46,914 nt of DNA from Hyphomicrobiales bacterium (GTDB lineage: Bacteria; Pseudomonadota; Alphaproteobacteria; Rhizobiales; Beijerinckiaceae). Of this stretch, positions 39,934 through 46,914 are shown piece after piece (within the stretch, counting starts at the first letter, position 1; every line of letters starts with the position of its first letter). A program made the translations under genes and the position numbers. The notes under the pieces were generated by a model that saw only the letters and a list, made by a program, of their open reading frames with translations, was not told the origin of the DNA and made no database searches. Location: the NCBI GenBank assembly GCA_900470095.1, contig UBZM01000048.1, positions 1 through 46,914 of the forward strand, given 5' to 3'.

Positions 39934-40239
39934 TCACCAGCTCGACTTGACGAGGCCGGGAACCAGCCCCTTGTTGCCGAGCTCGCGCAAAGCAACGCGC
40001 GACATCTTCAGCTTGCGATACACGGCGCGCGGACGGCCGGTCACTTCGCAGCGGTTGCGCACCCGGTTTGCAGCCGAGTTGCGCGGCAGTTCAGCCAGCT
40101 TGAGGCGAGCAAGGAAGCGCTCGTCCATAGACTGGCTCTCGTCATTCGCGATCGCGAGAAGACGCGCCCGCTTGCCCGCGTACTTCTTCACGAGCTGCCT
40201 GCGGTGTTCGTTCTTCTCGACGGAGCTTTTCTTAGCCAT
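39934..40239 (-). CDS. rpsN: 30S ribosomal protein S14 (zinc-free long form)
   Basis: 101 residues. The LPRNSAANRVRNRCEVTGRPR core and the C-terminal GLVPGLVKSSW are those of the long S14 type; only one cysteine is present, so the four-Cys zinc finger of the short type is absent. It sits between rplE and rpsH. Confidence 0.98.
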   Translation of the reverse strand: MAKKSSVEKNEHRRQLVKKYAGKRARLLAIANDESQSMDERFLARLKLAELPRNSAANRVRNRCEVTGRPRAVYRKLKMSRVALRELGNKGLVPGLVKSSW

Positions 40240-40275
40240 CGATCTCTCCTGGTTTCCGCGTATGAGCGGTAAGGC

Positions 40276-40842
40276 TCACTGCCGGAACGGGAAGTTGAAG
40301 TGCTTGAGCAAGGCGCGCGCTTCGTCGTCCGACTTCGCAGTCGTGCAGACGATCACGTCCATGCCCCAGACCTGGTCGACCTTGTCGTAATTGATCTCAG
40401 GGAACACGATGTGCTCCTTGATGCCGAGCGCAAAGTTGCCGCGCCCGTCGAACGACTTCGGGTTGAGACCACGGAAGTCGCGCACGCGCGGCAAGGCGAT
40501 GGTGACGAGCCGGTCGACGAACTCGAACATCTTGGTCTTGCGCAGCGTGACCTTGCAGCCAACCGCCATGTTCTCGCGCAGCTTGAAGCCGGCGATGGCG
40601 AGGCGGGACTTGGTGATGACCGGCCTCTGACCGGCGATCATGGCGAGGTCGCCGGCAGCACTGTCGACCTTCTTACGGTCGGCCGTCGCTTCGCCCACGC
40701 CCATGTTGATGACGACCTTCTCGATCGTCGGCACTTCCATCACGTTCTTGTAGCCGAACTCGGCGATCATCGCCGGACGAACGACGTCCTCGTAATGCTT
40801 CTTCATGCGCGGCGTGAGAGCCGCCTGCTGATTCTCAGCCAT
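40276..40842 (-). CDS. rplE: 50S ribosomal protein L5
   Basis: 188 residues: FGYKNVMEVPTIEKVVINMGVGEA and FRGLNPKSFDGRGNFALGIKEH identify L5, which binds 5S rRNA and contacts the P-site tRNA. Its start overlaps the rplX stop by 8 bp, so translation is coupled. Confidence 0.98.
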   Translation of the reverse strand: MAENQQAALTPRMKKHYEDVVRPAMIAEFGYKNVMEVPTIEKVVINMGVGEATADRKKVDSAAGDLAMIAGQRPVITKSRLAIAGFKLRENMAVGCKVTLRKTKMFEFVDRLVTIALPRVRDFRGLNPKSFDGRGNFALGIKEHIVFPEINYDKVDQVWGMDVIVCTTAKSDDEARALLKHFNFPFRQ

Positions 40843-41152
40843 CGATCAGATCTCCCGAACGCTTGGCGAAACGCACCTTGCGGCCGTCATCGAGCACCTT
40901 GAAACCGACGCGGGTCGGCTTGCCGTCCTTAGGATCGGCGACGGCCAGGTTCGACAGATCGATCGTGGCCTCCTTGCTGATAATGCCACCCTCGGACTGC
41001 GCCGAGGCCTTGGTGTGCTTCTTCACGAGGTTGACGCCACGCACCACGGCGCGGGCATCCTTCGGCAGCACCTGGAGCACTTCGCCGGCCTTGCCCTTGT
41101 CACGGCCGGCCAACACGACGACCTTGTCGCCCTTCTTGATCTTCGCAGCCAT
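40835..41152 (-). CDS. rplX: 50S ribosomal protein L24
   Basis: 105 residues. The KOW motif GDKVVVLAGRDKGKAGEV is at the start, followed by VKKHTKASAQSEGGIISKEATIDLSN. ATG 41152 overlaps the rplN stop as TGATG; a GTG one codon upstream is not needed. L24 initiates 50S assembly. Confidence 0.97.
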   Translation of the reverse strand: MAAKIKKGDKVVVLAGRDKGKAGEVLQVLPKDARAVVRGVNLVKKHTKASAQSEGGIISKEATIDLSNLAVADPKDGKPTRVGFKVLDDGRKVRFAKRSGDLIDG

Positions 41153-41520
41153 CACAGCACCTCTGGCGCAAGCGAGATGATCTTCATGTGGTTCTTGGCG
41201 CGAAGTTCGCGCGGAACCGGTCCGAAGATACGGGTGCCCACCGGCTCCTTCTGGTTGTTGATCAGCACGGCCGCATTGCGGTCGAACCGGATCACCGAAC
41301 CATCGGCGCGCTTCACGTCCTTGGCGGTCCGAACGACGACCGCCTTCATGACGTCGCCCTTCTTCACGCGGCCGCGGGGAATGGCTTCCTTGATCGAAAC
41401 GACGATAATATCACCGACACCGGCGTATTTCCGCTTCGACCCGCCGAGAACCTTGATGCACATCACACGACGGGCGCCGGAGTTATCCGCGACCTCGAGA
41501 TTCGTCTGCACCTGGATCAT
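41152..41520 (-). CDS. rplN: 50S ribosomal protein L14
   Basis: 122 residues beginning MIQVQTNLEVADNSGARRVMCIKVLGG, the highly conserved L14 start, with GRVKKGDVMKAVVVRT. It contacts the 30S subunit (bridge) and is the target of the RsfS silencing factor. A 109-bp gap separates it from rpsQ. Confidence 0.98.
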   Translation of the reverse strand: MIQVQTNLEVADNSGARRVMCIKVLGGSKRKYAGVGDIIVVSIKEAIPRGRVKKGDVMKAVVVRTAKDVKRADGSVIRFDRNAAVLINNQKEPVGTRIFGPVPRELRAKNHMKIISLAPEVL

Positions 41521-41629
41521 GGCCTTGATCCTTCCAAACTGTATCAGCGCGGTTTCCGGGCACGGCGTCAGCGCCGACCCGGACTACGACTGACGGGGGT
41601 CGATCGCCCCCTGGCCTCAATAAAGTGAC

Positions 41630-41872
41630 TTACGCCTTAGGAGCGTTGTCGAGCACAACCCAGCTTTTCAGCTTGGAAATGGGCTTGGATTCCTCAATCC
41701 AGACCGAATCCCCAACCTTGAACGTCTGCGCCTCGTCGTGGGCGTGGTAGTTCTTGGTCCGGCGAACGGTCTTCTTGAGGAGCGGGTGCGTATAACGCCG
41801 CTCGACCTTCACCACAACAGTTTTGTTCTGCTTGTCGCTAACGACGACGCCCTGCAGCACGCGCTTCGGCAT
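41630..41872 (-). CDS. rpsQ: 30S ribosomal protein S17
   Basis: 80 residues: MPKRVLQGVVVSDKQNKTVVVKVERR, and GDSVWIEESKPISKLKSWVV, the OB-fold signature of S17, a primary 16S rRNA binder. It is the last gene of the S10 operon part; rplN follows. Confidence 0.98.
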   Translation of the reverse strand: MPKRVLQGVVVSDKQNKTVVVKVERRYTHPLLKKTVRRTKNYHAHDEAQTFKVGDSVWIEESKPISKLKSWVVLDNAPKA

Positions 41873-41883
41873 TGTCCTACTCC

Positions 41884-42096
41884 TCAGGCGCTCGCCGCAA
41901 CGGTCTTCGACCGCTGCAGCGTCTTGATGCGAGCGATATCCTTGCGCACCTCAGTCACCCGAGCGGTATTCTCGAGCTGGCCGGTAGCGCGTTGGAAACG
42001 CAGGTTAAACTGCTCCTTCTTCAGCTTCAGGAGTTCGTCCTGGAGCTGGTCGACACTCATCACCTTGAGATCGGACAGGCGTTGCGTAGCTTTCAT
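41884..42096 (-). CDS. rpmC: 50S ribosomal protein L29
   Basis: 70 residues from ATG 42096, a two-helix hairpin: SDLKVMSVDQLQDELLKLKKEQFNLRFQRATGQLEN and VRKDIARIKTL. A longer open frame runs into rplP antisense context and is not used. L29 sits at the peptide exit tunnel with L23. Confidence 0.97.
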   Translation of the reverse strand: MKATQRLSDLKVMSVDQLQDELLKLKKEQFNLRFQRATGQLENTARVTEVRKDIARIKTLQRSKTVAASA

Positions 42097-42106
42097 GTCG
42101 CCCTCC

Positions 42107-42520
42107 TTACTCGGCGATGCGCTGGATGAAGCGGGTCTTGATCGGCAGCTTGGCGGCGCCGAGACGAAGCGCCTCGCGCGCCGTCTCCTCTTCCACCCCG
42201 TCGATCTCGAACATGATTCGCCCAGGCTTGACCTTGGCTGCCCAAAATTCAGGCGCGCCCTTGCCCTTGCCCATGCGGACTTCGGTCGGCTTCTTCGAAA
42301 CTGGCACGTCCGGGAAAATCCGGATCCAGACGCGGCCAGCACGCTTCATGGCGCGAGTGATCGCGCGACGGGCGGCTTCGATCTGACGGGCAGTGACGCG
42401 CTCAGGCATCAGGGCCTTCAGGCCGAACTGGCCGAAATTGAGGTCCGTGCCGCCCTTGGCAACGCCGGAGATGCGTCCCTTGAACTGCTTGCGGAACTTG
42501 GTTCGCTTTGGTTGCAACAT
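42107..42520 (-). CDS. rplP: 50S ribosomal protein L16
   Basis: 137 residues: MLQPKRTKFRKQFKGRISGVA, KPTEVRMGKGKGAPEFWAAKVKPG and IKTRFI match L16, which binds near the A-site tRNA and 5S rRNA and is essential for peptidyl transferase activity. It sits between rpsC and rpmC. Confidence 0.98.
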   Translation of the reverse strand: MLQPKRTKFRKQFKGRISGVAKGGTDLNFGQFGLKALMPERVTARQIEAARRAITRAMKRAGRVWIRIFPDVPVSKKPTEVRMGKGKGAPEFWAAKVKPGRIMFEIDGVEEETAREALRLGAAKLPIKTRFIQRIAE

Positions 42521-42538
42521 GGCTCTTCTCGATCAGCC

Positions 42539-43249
42539 TTACGCAGCCTGCTCGCGACGATCGCGACCGCCGGAGCGACCACCTTCGTCAGAGAGACGCT
42601 TGTCCTGGGCCATCGGGTCGTGTTCGAGGATCTCGCCCTTGAAGATCCAGACCTTGATGCCGCACGTGCCGTAGGTGGTGAAGGCGGTGCCGACACCGTA
42701 ATCCACATCGGCGCGCAGCGTGTGCAGCGGCACGCGGCCTTCGCGGTACCATTCCAGGCGCGCAATTTCCGCGCCGCCGAGGCGGCCCGAGCAGTTGATG
42801 CGGATGCCCTCGGCGCCCAGACGCATGGCCGACTGAACGGCCCGCTTCATGGCGCGGCGGAACGCGACGCGACGCTCGAGCTGCTGCGCGATGGAGTCGG
42901 CCACGAGGGTGGCGTCGATCTCGGGCTTACGGACCTCGACGATGTTGATCGTCACATCGGCCTTGGTCAGCTTCGAGACTTCCTTGCGCAGCTTCTCGAT
43001 ATCGGCGCCCTTCTTGCCGATCACCACGCCCGGACGAGCCGAGTGGATGGTGACGCGGCACTTCTTGTGCGGGCGCTCGATGATGATCTTGGAGACCGCC
43101 GCCTGCTTCAGGAGCTTCATCAGCGCGGCGCGGATCTTCATGTCTTCGTGCAGCAGCTGACCGTACTCACCCTTCTGCGCGAACCAGCGCGAGTCCCAGG
43201 TGCGGTTGATGCCGAGGCGAAGGCCGATCGGATTGATTTTCTGACCCAT
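42539..43249 (-). CDS. rpsC: 30S ribosomal protein S3
   Basis: 236 residues. The N-terminal domain starts MGQKINPIGLRLGINRTWDSRWF; the KH domain has VVIGKKGADIEKLRKEV; the C-terminal domain has MRLGAEGIRINCSGRLGGAEIAR. It lines the mRNA entry channel with S4 and S5. The C-terminus is extended by an Arg/Asp-rich tail. Confidence 0.98.
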   Translation of the reverse strand: MGQKINPIGLRLGINRTWDSRWFAQKGEYGQLLHEDMKIRAALMKLLKQAAVSKIIIERPHKKCRVTIHSARPGVVIGKKGADIEKLRKEVSKLTKADVTINIVEVRKPEIDATLVADSIAQQLERRVAFRRAMKRAVQSAMRLGAEGIRINCSGRLGGAEIARLEWYREGRVPLHTLRADVDYGVGTAFTTYGTCGIKVWIFKGEILEHDPMAQDKRLSDEGGRSGGRDRREQAA

Positions 43250-43259
43250 CGTTCTCTCC

Positions 43260-43643
43260 TCAGGCCTTGGCCGTCTGGACTTCGCGCACCACGATCGTGA
43301 TGTTCGCGAAGGGCTTCATGATCCGGGCTCCACGGCCGCGAGCGCGGGCGTGGAAGCGCTTCATGACCAGGGCCTTGCCGACGAAAGCCTGCGCAACGAC
43401 GAGATCGTCGACGTCGAGATCATGATTGTTCTCGGCGTTGGCGATGGCGCTCTGCAGGCACTTGCGAACGTCGAGCGAGATCCGCTTGCGCGAGAACTCG
43501 AGATCGGCGAGCGCGGTCGAGACCTTCTTGCCACGGATGAGCTGAGCGACGAGGTTCAGCTTCTGCGGGCTGACGCGAAGGTTGCGGGCAACCGCAACGG
43601 CTTCGTTCTCCGGCAGCGCACGGGGGGCGGATGGCTTACCCAT
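43260..43643 (-). CDS. rplV: 50S ribosomal protein L22
   Basis: 127 residues with NLRVSPQKLNLVAQLIRGKKV and FHARARGRGARIMKPFANITIVV, the beta-hairpin region that lines the nascent peptide tunnel and where macrolide and SecM contacts occur. It lies between rpsS and rpsC. Confidence 0.98.
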   Translation of the reverse strand: MGKPSAPRALPENEAVAVARNLRVSPQKLNLVAQLIRGKKVSTALADLEFSRKRISLDVRKCLQSAIANAENNHDLDVDDLVVAQAFVGKALVMKRFHARARGRGARIMKPFANITIVVREVQTAKA

Positions 43644-43646
43644 GGC

Positions 43647-43925
43647 TTACTTCCTCTTCGCCTTCTTGTCGGCAGCGTGGCCGTGGAAGGTGCGCGTCGG
43701 CGAGAACTCGCCGAACTTGTGGCCCACCATTTCCTCGGACACGTTCACCGGCACATGCTTGTGACCGTTGTAGACGCCGAACGTCAGACCGACGAACTGC
43801 GGGAGGATCGTGGAGCGGCGGCTCCAGATCTTGATCACTTCGGCCCGGCTCGCCGAACGGGCGACCTCGGCCTTTTTCAGAAGGTATCCGTCAACGAACG
43901 GACCTTTCCAAATCGAACGCGCCAT
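43647..43925 (-). CDS. rpsS: 30S ribosomal protein S19
   Basis: 92 residues: SIWKGPFVDGYLLKK, IKIWSRRSTILPQFVGLTFGVYNGHKHVPVNV and MVGHKFGEFSPTRTF, the conserved S19 fold in the 30S head next to S13. Confidence 0.98.
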   Translation of the reverse strand: MARSIWKGPFVDGYLLKKAEVARSASRAEVIKIWSRRSTILPQFVGLTFGVYNGHKHVPVNVSEEMVGHKFGEFSPTRTFHGHAADKKAKRK

Positions 43926-43933
43926 GACGGACC

Positions 43934-44776
43934 TCAGTTCTTCTTCTTGCGGGCGTGACGGCTCGACACGATGAACGTATCGGTCCGCTTATTCGAGCGG
44001 GTCTTCTTCCCCTTGGTCGGCAGTCCCCACGGCGTGACCGGGTGACGACCGCCCGAGGTACGACCCTCACCACCACCATGCGGGTGGTCGACCGGGTTCA
44101 TCGAGACGCCGCGGTTATGCGGACGACGGCCGAGCCAGCGTGAGCGACCGGCTTTGCCCATGTTGGTGTTCATGTGGTCGGGGTTCGAAACCGCGCCCAC
44201 CGTAGCATAGCACAGGCCGCTGATCAGGCGCTGCTCGCCCGAGTTCAGGCGGACGATGACATAGCCCTGGTCGCGACCGACGATCTGGGCGTAGTTGCCC
44301 GCAGACCGCGCCAGCGCCCCGCCCTTGCCGATCTTGAGCTCGACATTGTGGACGATGGTGCCGATCGGCATCGCGCCCATTGGCGAAGCATTGCCGGGCT
44401 TGATGTCGACCTGGTCGCCGGAGATGACGCTGTCGCCAACCGCCAGGCGCTGCGGCGCCAGGATGTAGGCCTGCTCGCCATCGGCGTACTTGAGCAGAGC
44501 AATGAAGGCGGTGCGGTTCGGATCATACTCGATCCGCTCCACGGTCGCCGCCACGCCCGGCTTGCCGCGACGCTTGAAGTCGACGATCCGGTAGGTCTGC
44601 TTATGTCCACCGCCACGGAAACGAACCGTGATGCGGCCGAGATTGTTGCGGCCACCCTTCGAGGACTTGCCCTCGGTGAGAGCCTTGACCGGCTTGCCCT
44701 TGTAGAGCTCGCTGCGGTCGACGATCACGAGCTGGCGAAGGCTCGGCGTGATCGGCTTGAAACTTTTCAAAGCCAT
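43934..44776 (-). CDS. rplB: 50S ribosomal protein L2
   Basis: 280 residues: MALKSFKPITPSLRQLVIVDRSE, and RGVSMNPVDHPHGGGEGRTSGG, the C-terminal motif containing the His linked to peptidyl transferase in E. coli studies. L2 is one of the most conserved 50S proteins and bridges to the 30S. It follows rplW. Confidence 0.98.
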   Translation of the reverse strand: MALKSFKPITPSLRQLVIVDRSELYKGKPVKALTEGKSSKGGRNNLGRITVRFRGGGHKQTYRIVDFKRRGKPGVAATVERIEYDPNRTAFIALLKYADGEQAYILAPQRLAVGDSVISGDQVDIKPGNASPMGAMPIGTIVHNVELKIGKGGALARSAGNYAQIVGRDQGYVIVRLNSGEQRLISGLCYATVGAVSNPDHMNTNMGKAGRSRWLGRRPHNRGVSMNPVDHPHGGGEGRTSGGRHPVTPWGLPTKGKKTRSNKRTDTFIVSSRHARKKKN

Positions 44777-44791
44777 GATGACGATCCTTCC

Positions 44792-45103
44792 TCAGAGGCC
44801 CGTGGTCACGTCGATCGAGTGACCTTCTTCGAGGGTCACTACGGCCTTCTTGACGTCCGAACGCTGTCCGAGCCGGCCCCGGAAGACCTTGACCTTGCCT
44901 TCGGTGACGAGCGTGTTGACGCTCTTCACCTTGACATCGAACAACTTCTCGATAGCCGCCTTGATCTGCGGCTTGGTCGCGGTCTTCGCGACCTTGAAGA
45001 CGACCTTGTTGTGCTCGGAGAGCATGGTCGCCTTTTCGGTGATCACCGGGCCACGAATGACATCGTAGTGGCGCGGATCCAGGTTCTTTGCAGACTGGCT
45101 CAT
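44792..45103 (-). CDS. rplW: 50S ribosomal protein L23
   Basis: 103 residues: DPRHYDVIRGPVITEKATML, the AAIEKLFDVKVKSVNTLVTEGKVK core and a C-terminal VVTLEEGHSIDVTTGL. It forms the exit-tunnel docking site for trigger factor and SRP. ATG overlaps the rplD stop as ATGA. Confidence 0.98.
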   Translation of the reverse strand: MSQSAKNLDPRHYDVIRGPVITEKATMLSEHNKVVFKVAKTATKPQIKAAIEKLFDVKVKSVNTLVTEGKVKVFRGRLGQRSDVKKAVVTLEEGHSIDVTTGL

Positions 45104-45720
45104 TTGAAGCGCGCCTCCAGCGCATCGACAGCCGAGCGCGTCAGCACGAGCTTATCGCGACGCAGGATGTCGTAGACGTTGATGCCCTGAACCGGCAGGA
45201 CGTCGACGTTCGGGATCGAACGCGCGGCCAGGCCGAAGTTCACATCGATCTCGGCGCCGCCGATCACCAGCGCGCTGGACAGATCCAGCTTGCCGAAGTG
45301 ACCGAGGAGAACCTTGGTCTTCGGCTCGGCGAGCGTGACGTCGTCGATGATGATCAAGCCGGCGTCCTTGGCCTTGGCCGAGAGCGCATGGCGCAGAGCC
45401 AGGGCACGGACCTTCTTCGGCAGATCATGCGCATGATCACGCACGATCGGACCGAAGGCCTTGCCGCCGCCGCGGAACTGCGGAGCCGAAGCTGCACCGT
45501 GACGAGCACCGCCGGTGCCCTTCTGCTTGTAAATCTTCTTGCGGGTGCGATCGATTTCCGAACGCCCCTTGGACTTGTGGGTCCCGGCGCGACGCTTGGC
45601 GAGCTGGTAGCGCACCATGCGGGCGAGAAGATCGGCGCGCGGCTCAAGACCGAAGATCGAGTCCGAAAGCTCGACCGAGCCGGCATTGCCGCCCTCGAGA
45701 GTGGTGATATCGAGCTTCAT
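45100..45720 (-). CDS. rplD: 50S ribosomal protein L4
   Basis: 206 residues. The conserved loop AGTHKSKGRSEI and YKQKGTGGARHGAASAPQFRGGG extends into the exit tunnel. In E. coli L4 represses the S10 operon. ATG 45720 overlaps the rplC stop (TGATG); a GTG one codon earlier is not needed. Confidence 0.98.
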   Translation of the reverse strand: MKLDITTLEGGNAGSVELSDSIFGLEPRADLLARMVRYQLAKRRAGTHKSKGRSEIDRTRKKIYKQKGTGGARHGAASAPQFRGGGKAFGPIVRDHAHDLPKKVRALALRHALSAKAKDAGLIIIDDVTLAEPKTKVLLGHFGKLDLSSALVIGGAEIDVNFGLAARSIPNVDVLPVQGINVYDILRRDKLVLTRSAVDALEARFK

Positions 45721-46445
45721 CACGCGTTCTCCTCAACTGCTTCAGCCGCAGGAGCCTGCGTGGTTTCGCCAGCAACCTTGAACTTGCCAGGAAGCGGCGC
45801 ATCCTTCGGCAGGGCACGCTTGACGGCGTCGCGGACGTGGATCCAGCCGCCGGCAACGCCGGGAACGGCGCCCTCGACCAGGATCAGGCCGCGCTCGGCG
45901 TCCGTCTGGACGACGCGCAGGTTCTGCGTGGTCACGCGCTCGGCACCGAGATGGCCCGGCATCTTCTTGTTCTTGAAGGTCTTGCCAGGGTCCTGACGAC
46001 CACCGGTCGAACCGATCGAACGATGCGAGACCGAGACACCGTGCGTGGCCCGGAGACCGCCGAAGTTCCAGCGCTTCATACCGCCGGCAAAACCCTTACC
46101 GGTGGTGGTGCCGCTGACATCGACGAACTGGCCGACGACGAAGTGATCGGCCGTCAGCTCGGCGCCGACGGGGATCAACGCATCGTTGCTGACGCGGAAC
46201 TCCACGACCTGGCGCTTGGGCTCGACCTTGGCCACGGCGAAATGGCCGCGCTCAGCCTTCGAGACGTTCTTGACCTTGGCCAAGCCCGACCCGAGCTGAA
46301 CGGCGACATAGCCGTTCTTCTCGATCGTGCGATGCGCGACAACCTGACAGCTGTCGAGCTTCAGCACGGTGACTGGGATGTGTTCACCAGCATCCGTGAA
46401 GATGCGGGTCATCCCGACTTTCTGTGCAATCACACCGGAACGCAT
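45720..46445 (-). CDS. rplC: 50S ribosomal protein L3
   Basis: 241 residues with VIAQKVGMTRIFTDAGE at the start and STGGRQDPGKTFKNKKMPGHLG, where the Gln is the PrmB methylation site. It has a non-conserved acidic C-terminal tail of about 25 residues (GETTQAPAAEAVEENA). It reaches the peptidyl transferase centre. Confidence 0.98.
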   Translation of the reverse strand: MRSGVIAQKVGMTRIFTDAGEHIPVTVLKLDSCQVVAHRTIEKNGYVAVQLGSGLAKVKNVSKAERGHFAVAKVEPKRQVVEFRVSNDALIPVGAELTADHFVVGQFVDVSGTTTGKGFAGGMKRWNFGGLRATHGVSVSHRSIGSTGGRQDPGKTFKNKKMPGHLGAERVTTQNLRVVQTDAERGLILVEGAVPGVAGGWIHVRDAVKRALPKDAPLPGKFKVAGETTQAPAAEAVEENA

Positions 46446-46512
46446 CGGTGCATACCTTCTCTTGGGGTCATGTCCATCCGGGGTATCCGGAAACAGAGGA
46501 CCCGACGATGGA

Positions 46513-46821
46513 TCAGAGCTTGATTTCGACGTCGACGCCGGCGGCGAGATCGAGCTTCATGAGGGCGTCGACCGTCTGGGGGGTCGGATCGACGATGTCC
46601 AGGACCCGCTTGTGGGTCCGCATTTCGAACTGCTCGCGCGACTTCTTGTCGATGTGAGGCGAGCGGTTGACCGTGAACTTCTCGATAAGCGTCGGCAGCG
46701 GGATGGGCCCGCGAACCTGGGCGCCTGTCCGCTTCGCCGTCGACACGATCTCGCGCGTGGACGCGTCGAGGATGCGGTGGTCGAACGCCTTGAGGCGGAT
46801 CCGGATGTTCTGACCGTTCAT
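46513..46821 (-). CDS. rpsJ: 30S ribosomal protein S10
   Basis: 102 residues from ATG 46821 (MNGQNIRIRLKAFDHRILD); the longer frame upstream covers the terminator region and is rejected. The KRTGAQVRGPIPLPT loop and SPHIDKKSREQFEMRTHKR identify S10, which also binds NusB in transcription antitermination. It is the first gene of the superoperon. Confidence 0.98.
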   Translation of the reverse strand: MNGQNIRIRLKAFDHRILDASTREIVSTAKRTGAQVRGPIPLPTLIEKFTVNRSPHIDKKSREQFEMRTHKRVLDIVDPTPQTVDALMKLDLAAGVDVEIKL

Positions 46822-46844
46822 GGTCTTGTTCTCTCCGTGACGTG

Positions 46845-46872
46845 AAAAGGCAAAGGCCCTTGGAAGGGCCTT
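46845..46872 (-). terminator. Hairpin after tuf
   Basis: A 9-bp perfect stem (AAGGCCCTT and AAGGGCCTT, 46853-46861 and 46864-46872) followed on the minus strand by TGCCTTTT. It sits between tuf and rpsJ and could end or weaken transcription from tuf. Confidence 0.6.
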
Positions 46873-46890
46873 CGCCCTCACGAAAACGCG

Positions 46891-46914
46891 TTACGCGATG
46901 ATGCTGGCGACGAC
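46891..46914 (-). CDS. tuf: Elongation factor Tu, last codons
   Basis: Only the last seven codons and TAA are in the window; they read VVASIIA, the typical carboxyl end of EF-Tu (usually ...GVVASIIx). The position directly before rpsJ is the usual place of tuf in the str operon. Confidence 0.75.
   Translation of the reverse strand, partial: VVASIIA

Noticed and set aside
41738..43300. 520-codon open frame opposite the S10/spc genes
   Set aside because: Antisense shadow of ribosomal protein genes, no domain.

Overview
The window is chromosomal DNA from a GC-rich alphaproteobacterium, most likely of the order Hyphomicrobiales and close to Bosea (inferred from protein style, the secY-adk-rpsM gene order, alphaproteobacterial GTTC-N7-GTTC LexA sites and Hyphomicrobiales-type intergenic palindromes; no database search was possible). 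No phage, transposon, rRNA or CRISPR array was seen.

Layout. 1-3.8 kb: end of a Kelch-repeat gene, methylcrotonyl-CoA carboxylase beta subunit, a small glycine-zipper lipoprotein, lipB, a lone FliN-domain gene and a tRNA-Leu(GAG) with its terminator. 4-11.9 kb: a metal-ion block (mgtE, a ZntB/CorA-like gene, a CDF exporter with its RcnR-type regulator and operator) interleaved with two tandem GH25 lysozyme-like genes, then isovaleryl-CoA dehydrogenase and a gamma-glutamylcyclotransferase-like gene. 12-20 kb: an ABC exporter, an exported Ntn hydrolase, a rhodanese followed by a previously easy-to-miss 57-residue membrane protein, DUF599, an alpha/beta hydrolase, DUF3253, a YdcF-type protein, an LprI-like secreted protein and a GST. 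20-32 kb: propionyl-CoA carboxylase alpha subunit, a HAD phosphatase, a secreted PsiF-repeat protein behind a double LexA-box promoter, rluC-crcB, a porin-like protein with an acidic run, htrA-rarA, a BLUF photoreceptor and a TctC-type binding protein. 32.4-46.9 kb: the complete S10-spc-alpha ribosomal protein superoperon on the minus strand (rpsJ to rplQ, including secY, adk and rpoA), preceded by the last codons of tuf.

How the parts work together. mccB, ivd and pccA belong to leucine and propionyl-CoA breakdown but are scattered and lack their partner subunits here. mgtE, the ZntB-like gene and the dmeRF-like pair handle divalent cations. The minus-strand series htrA-rarA, crcB-rluC, HAD looks like a conserved alphaproteobacterial neighbourhood into which two extra genes (the porin-like gene and the PsiF gene) have been placed. 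The strongest unusual signals are (1) two LexA boxes, one over the -35 and one over the -10, in front of the PsiF-repeat gene, which suggests a DNA-damage-induced secreted protein; (2) a cysteine-free RcnR-family regulator with a perfect palindromic operator; and (3) a bipartite palindromic repeat present four times between genes.
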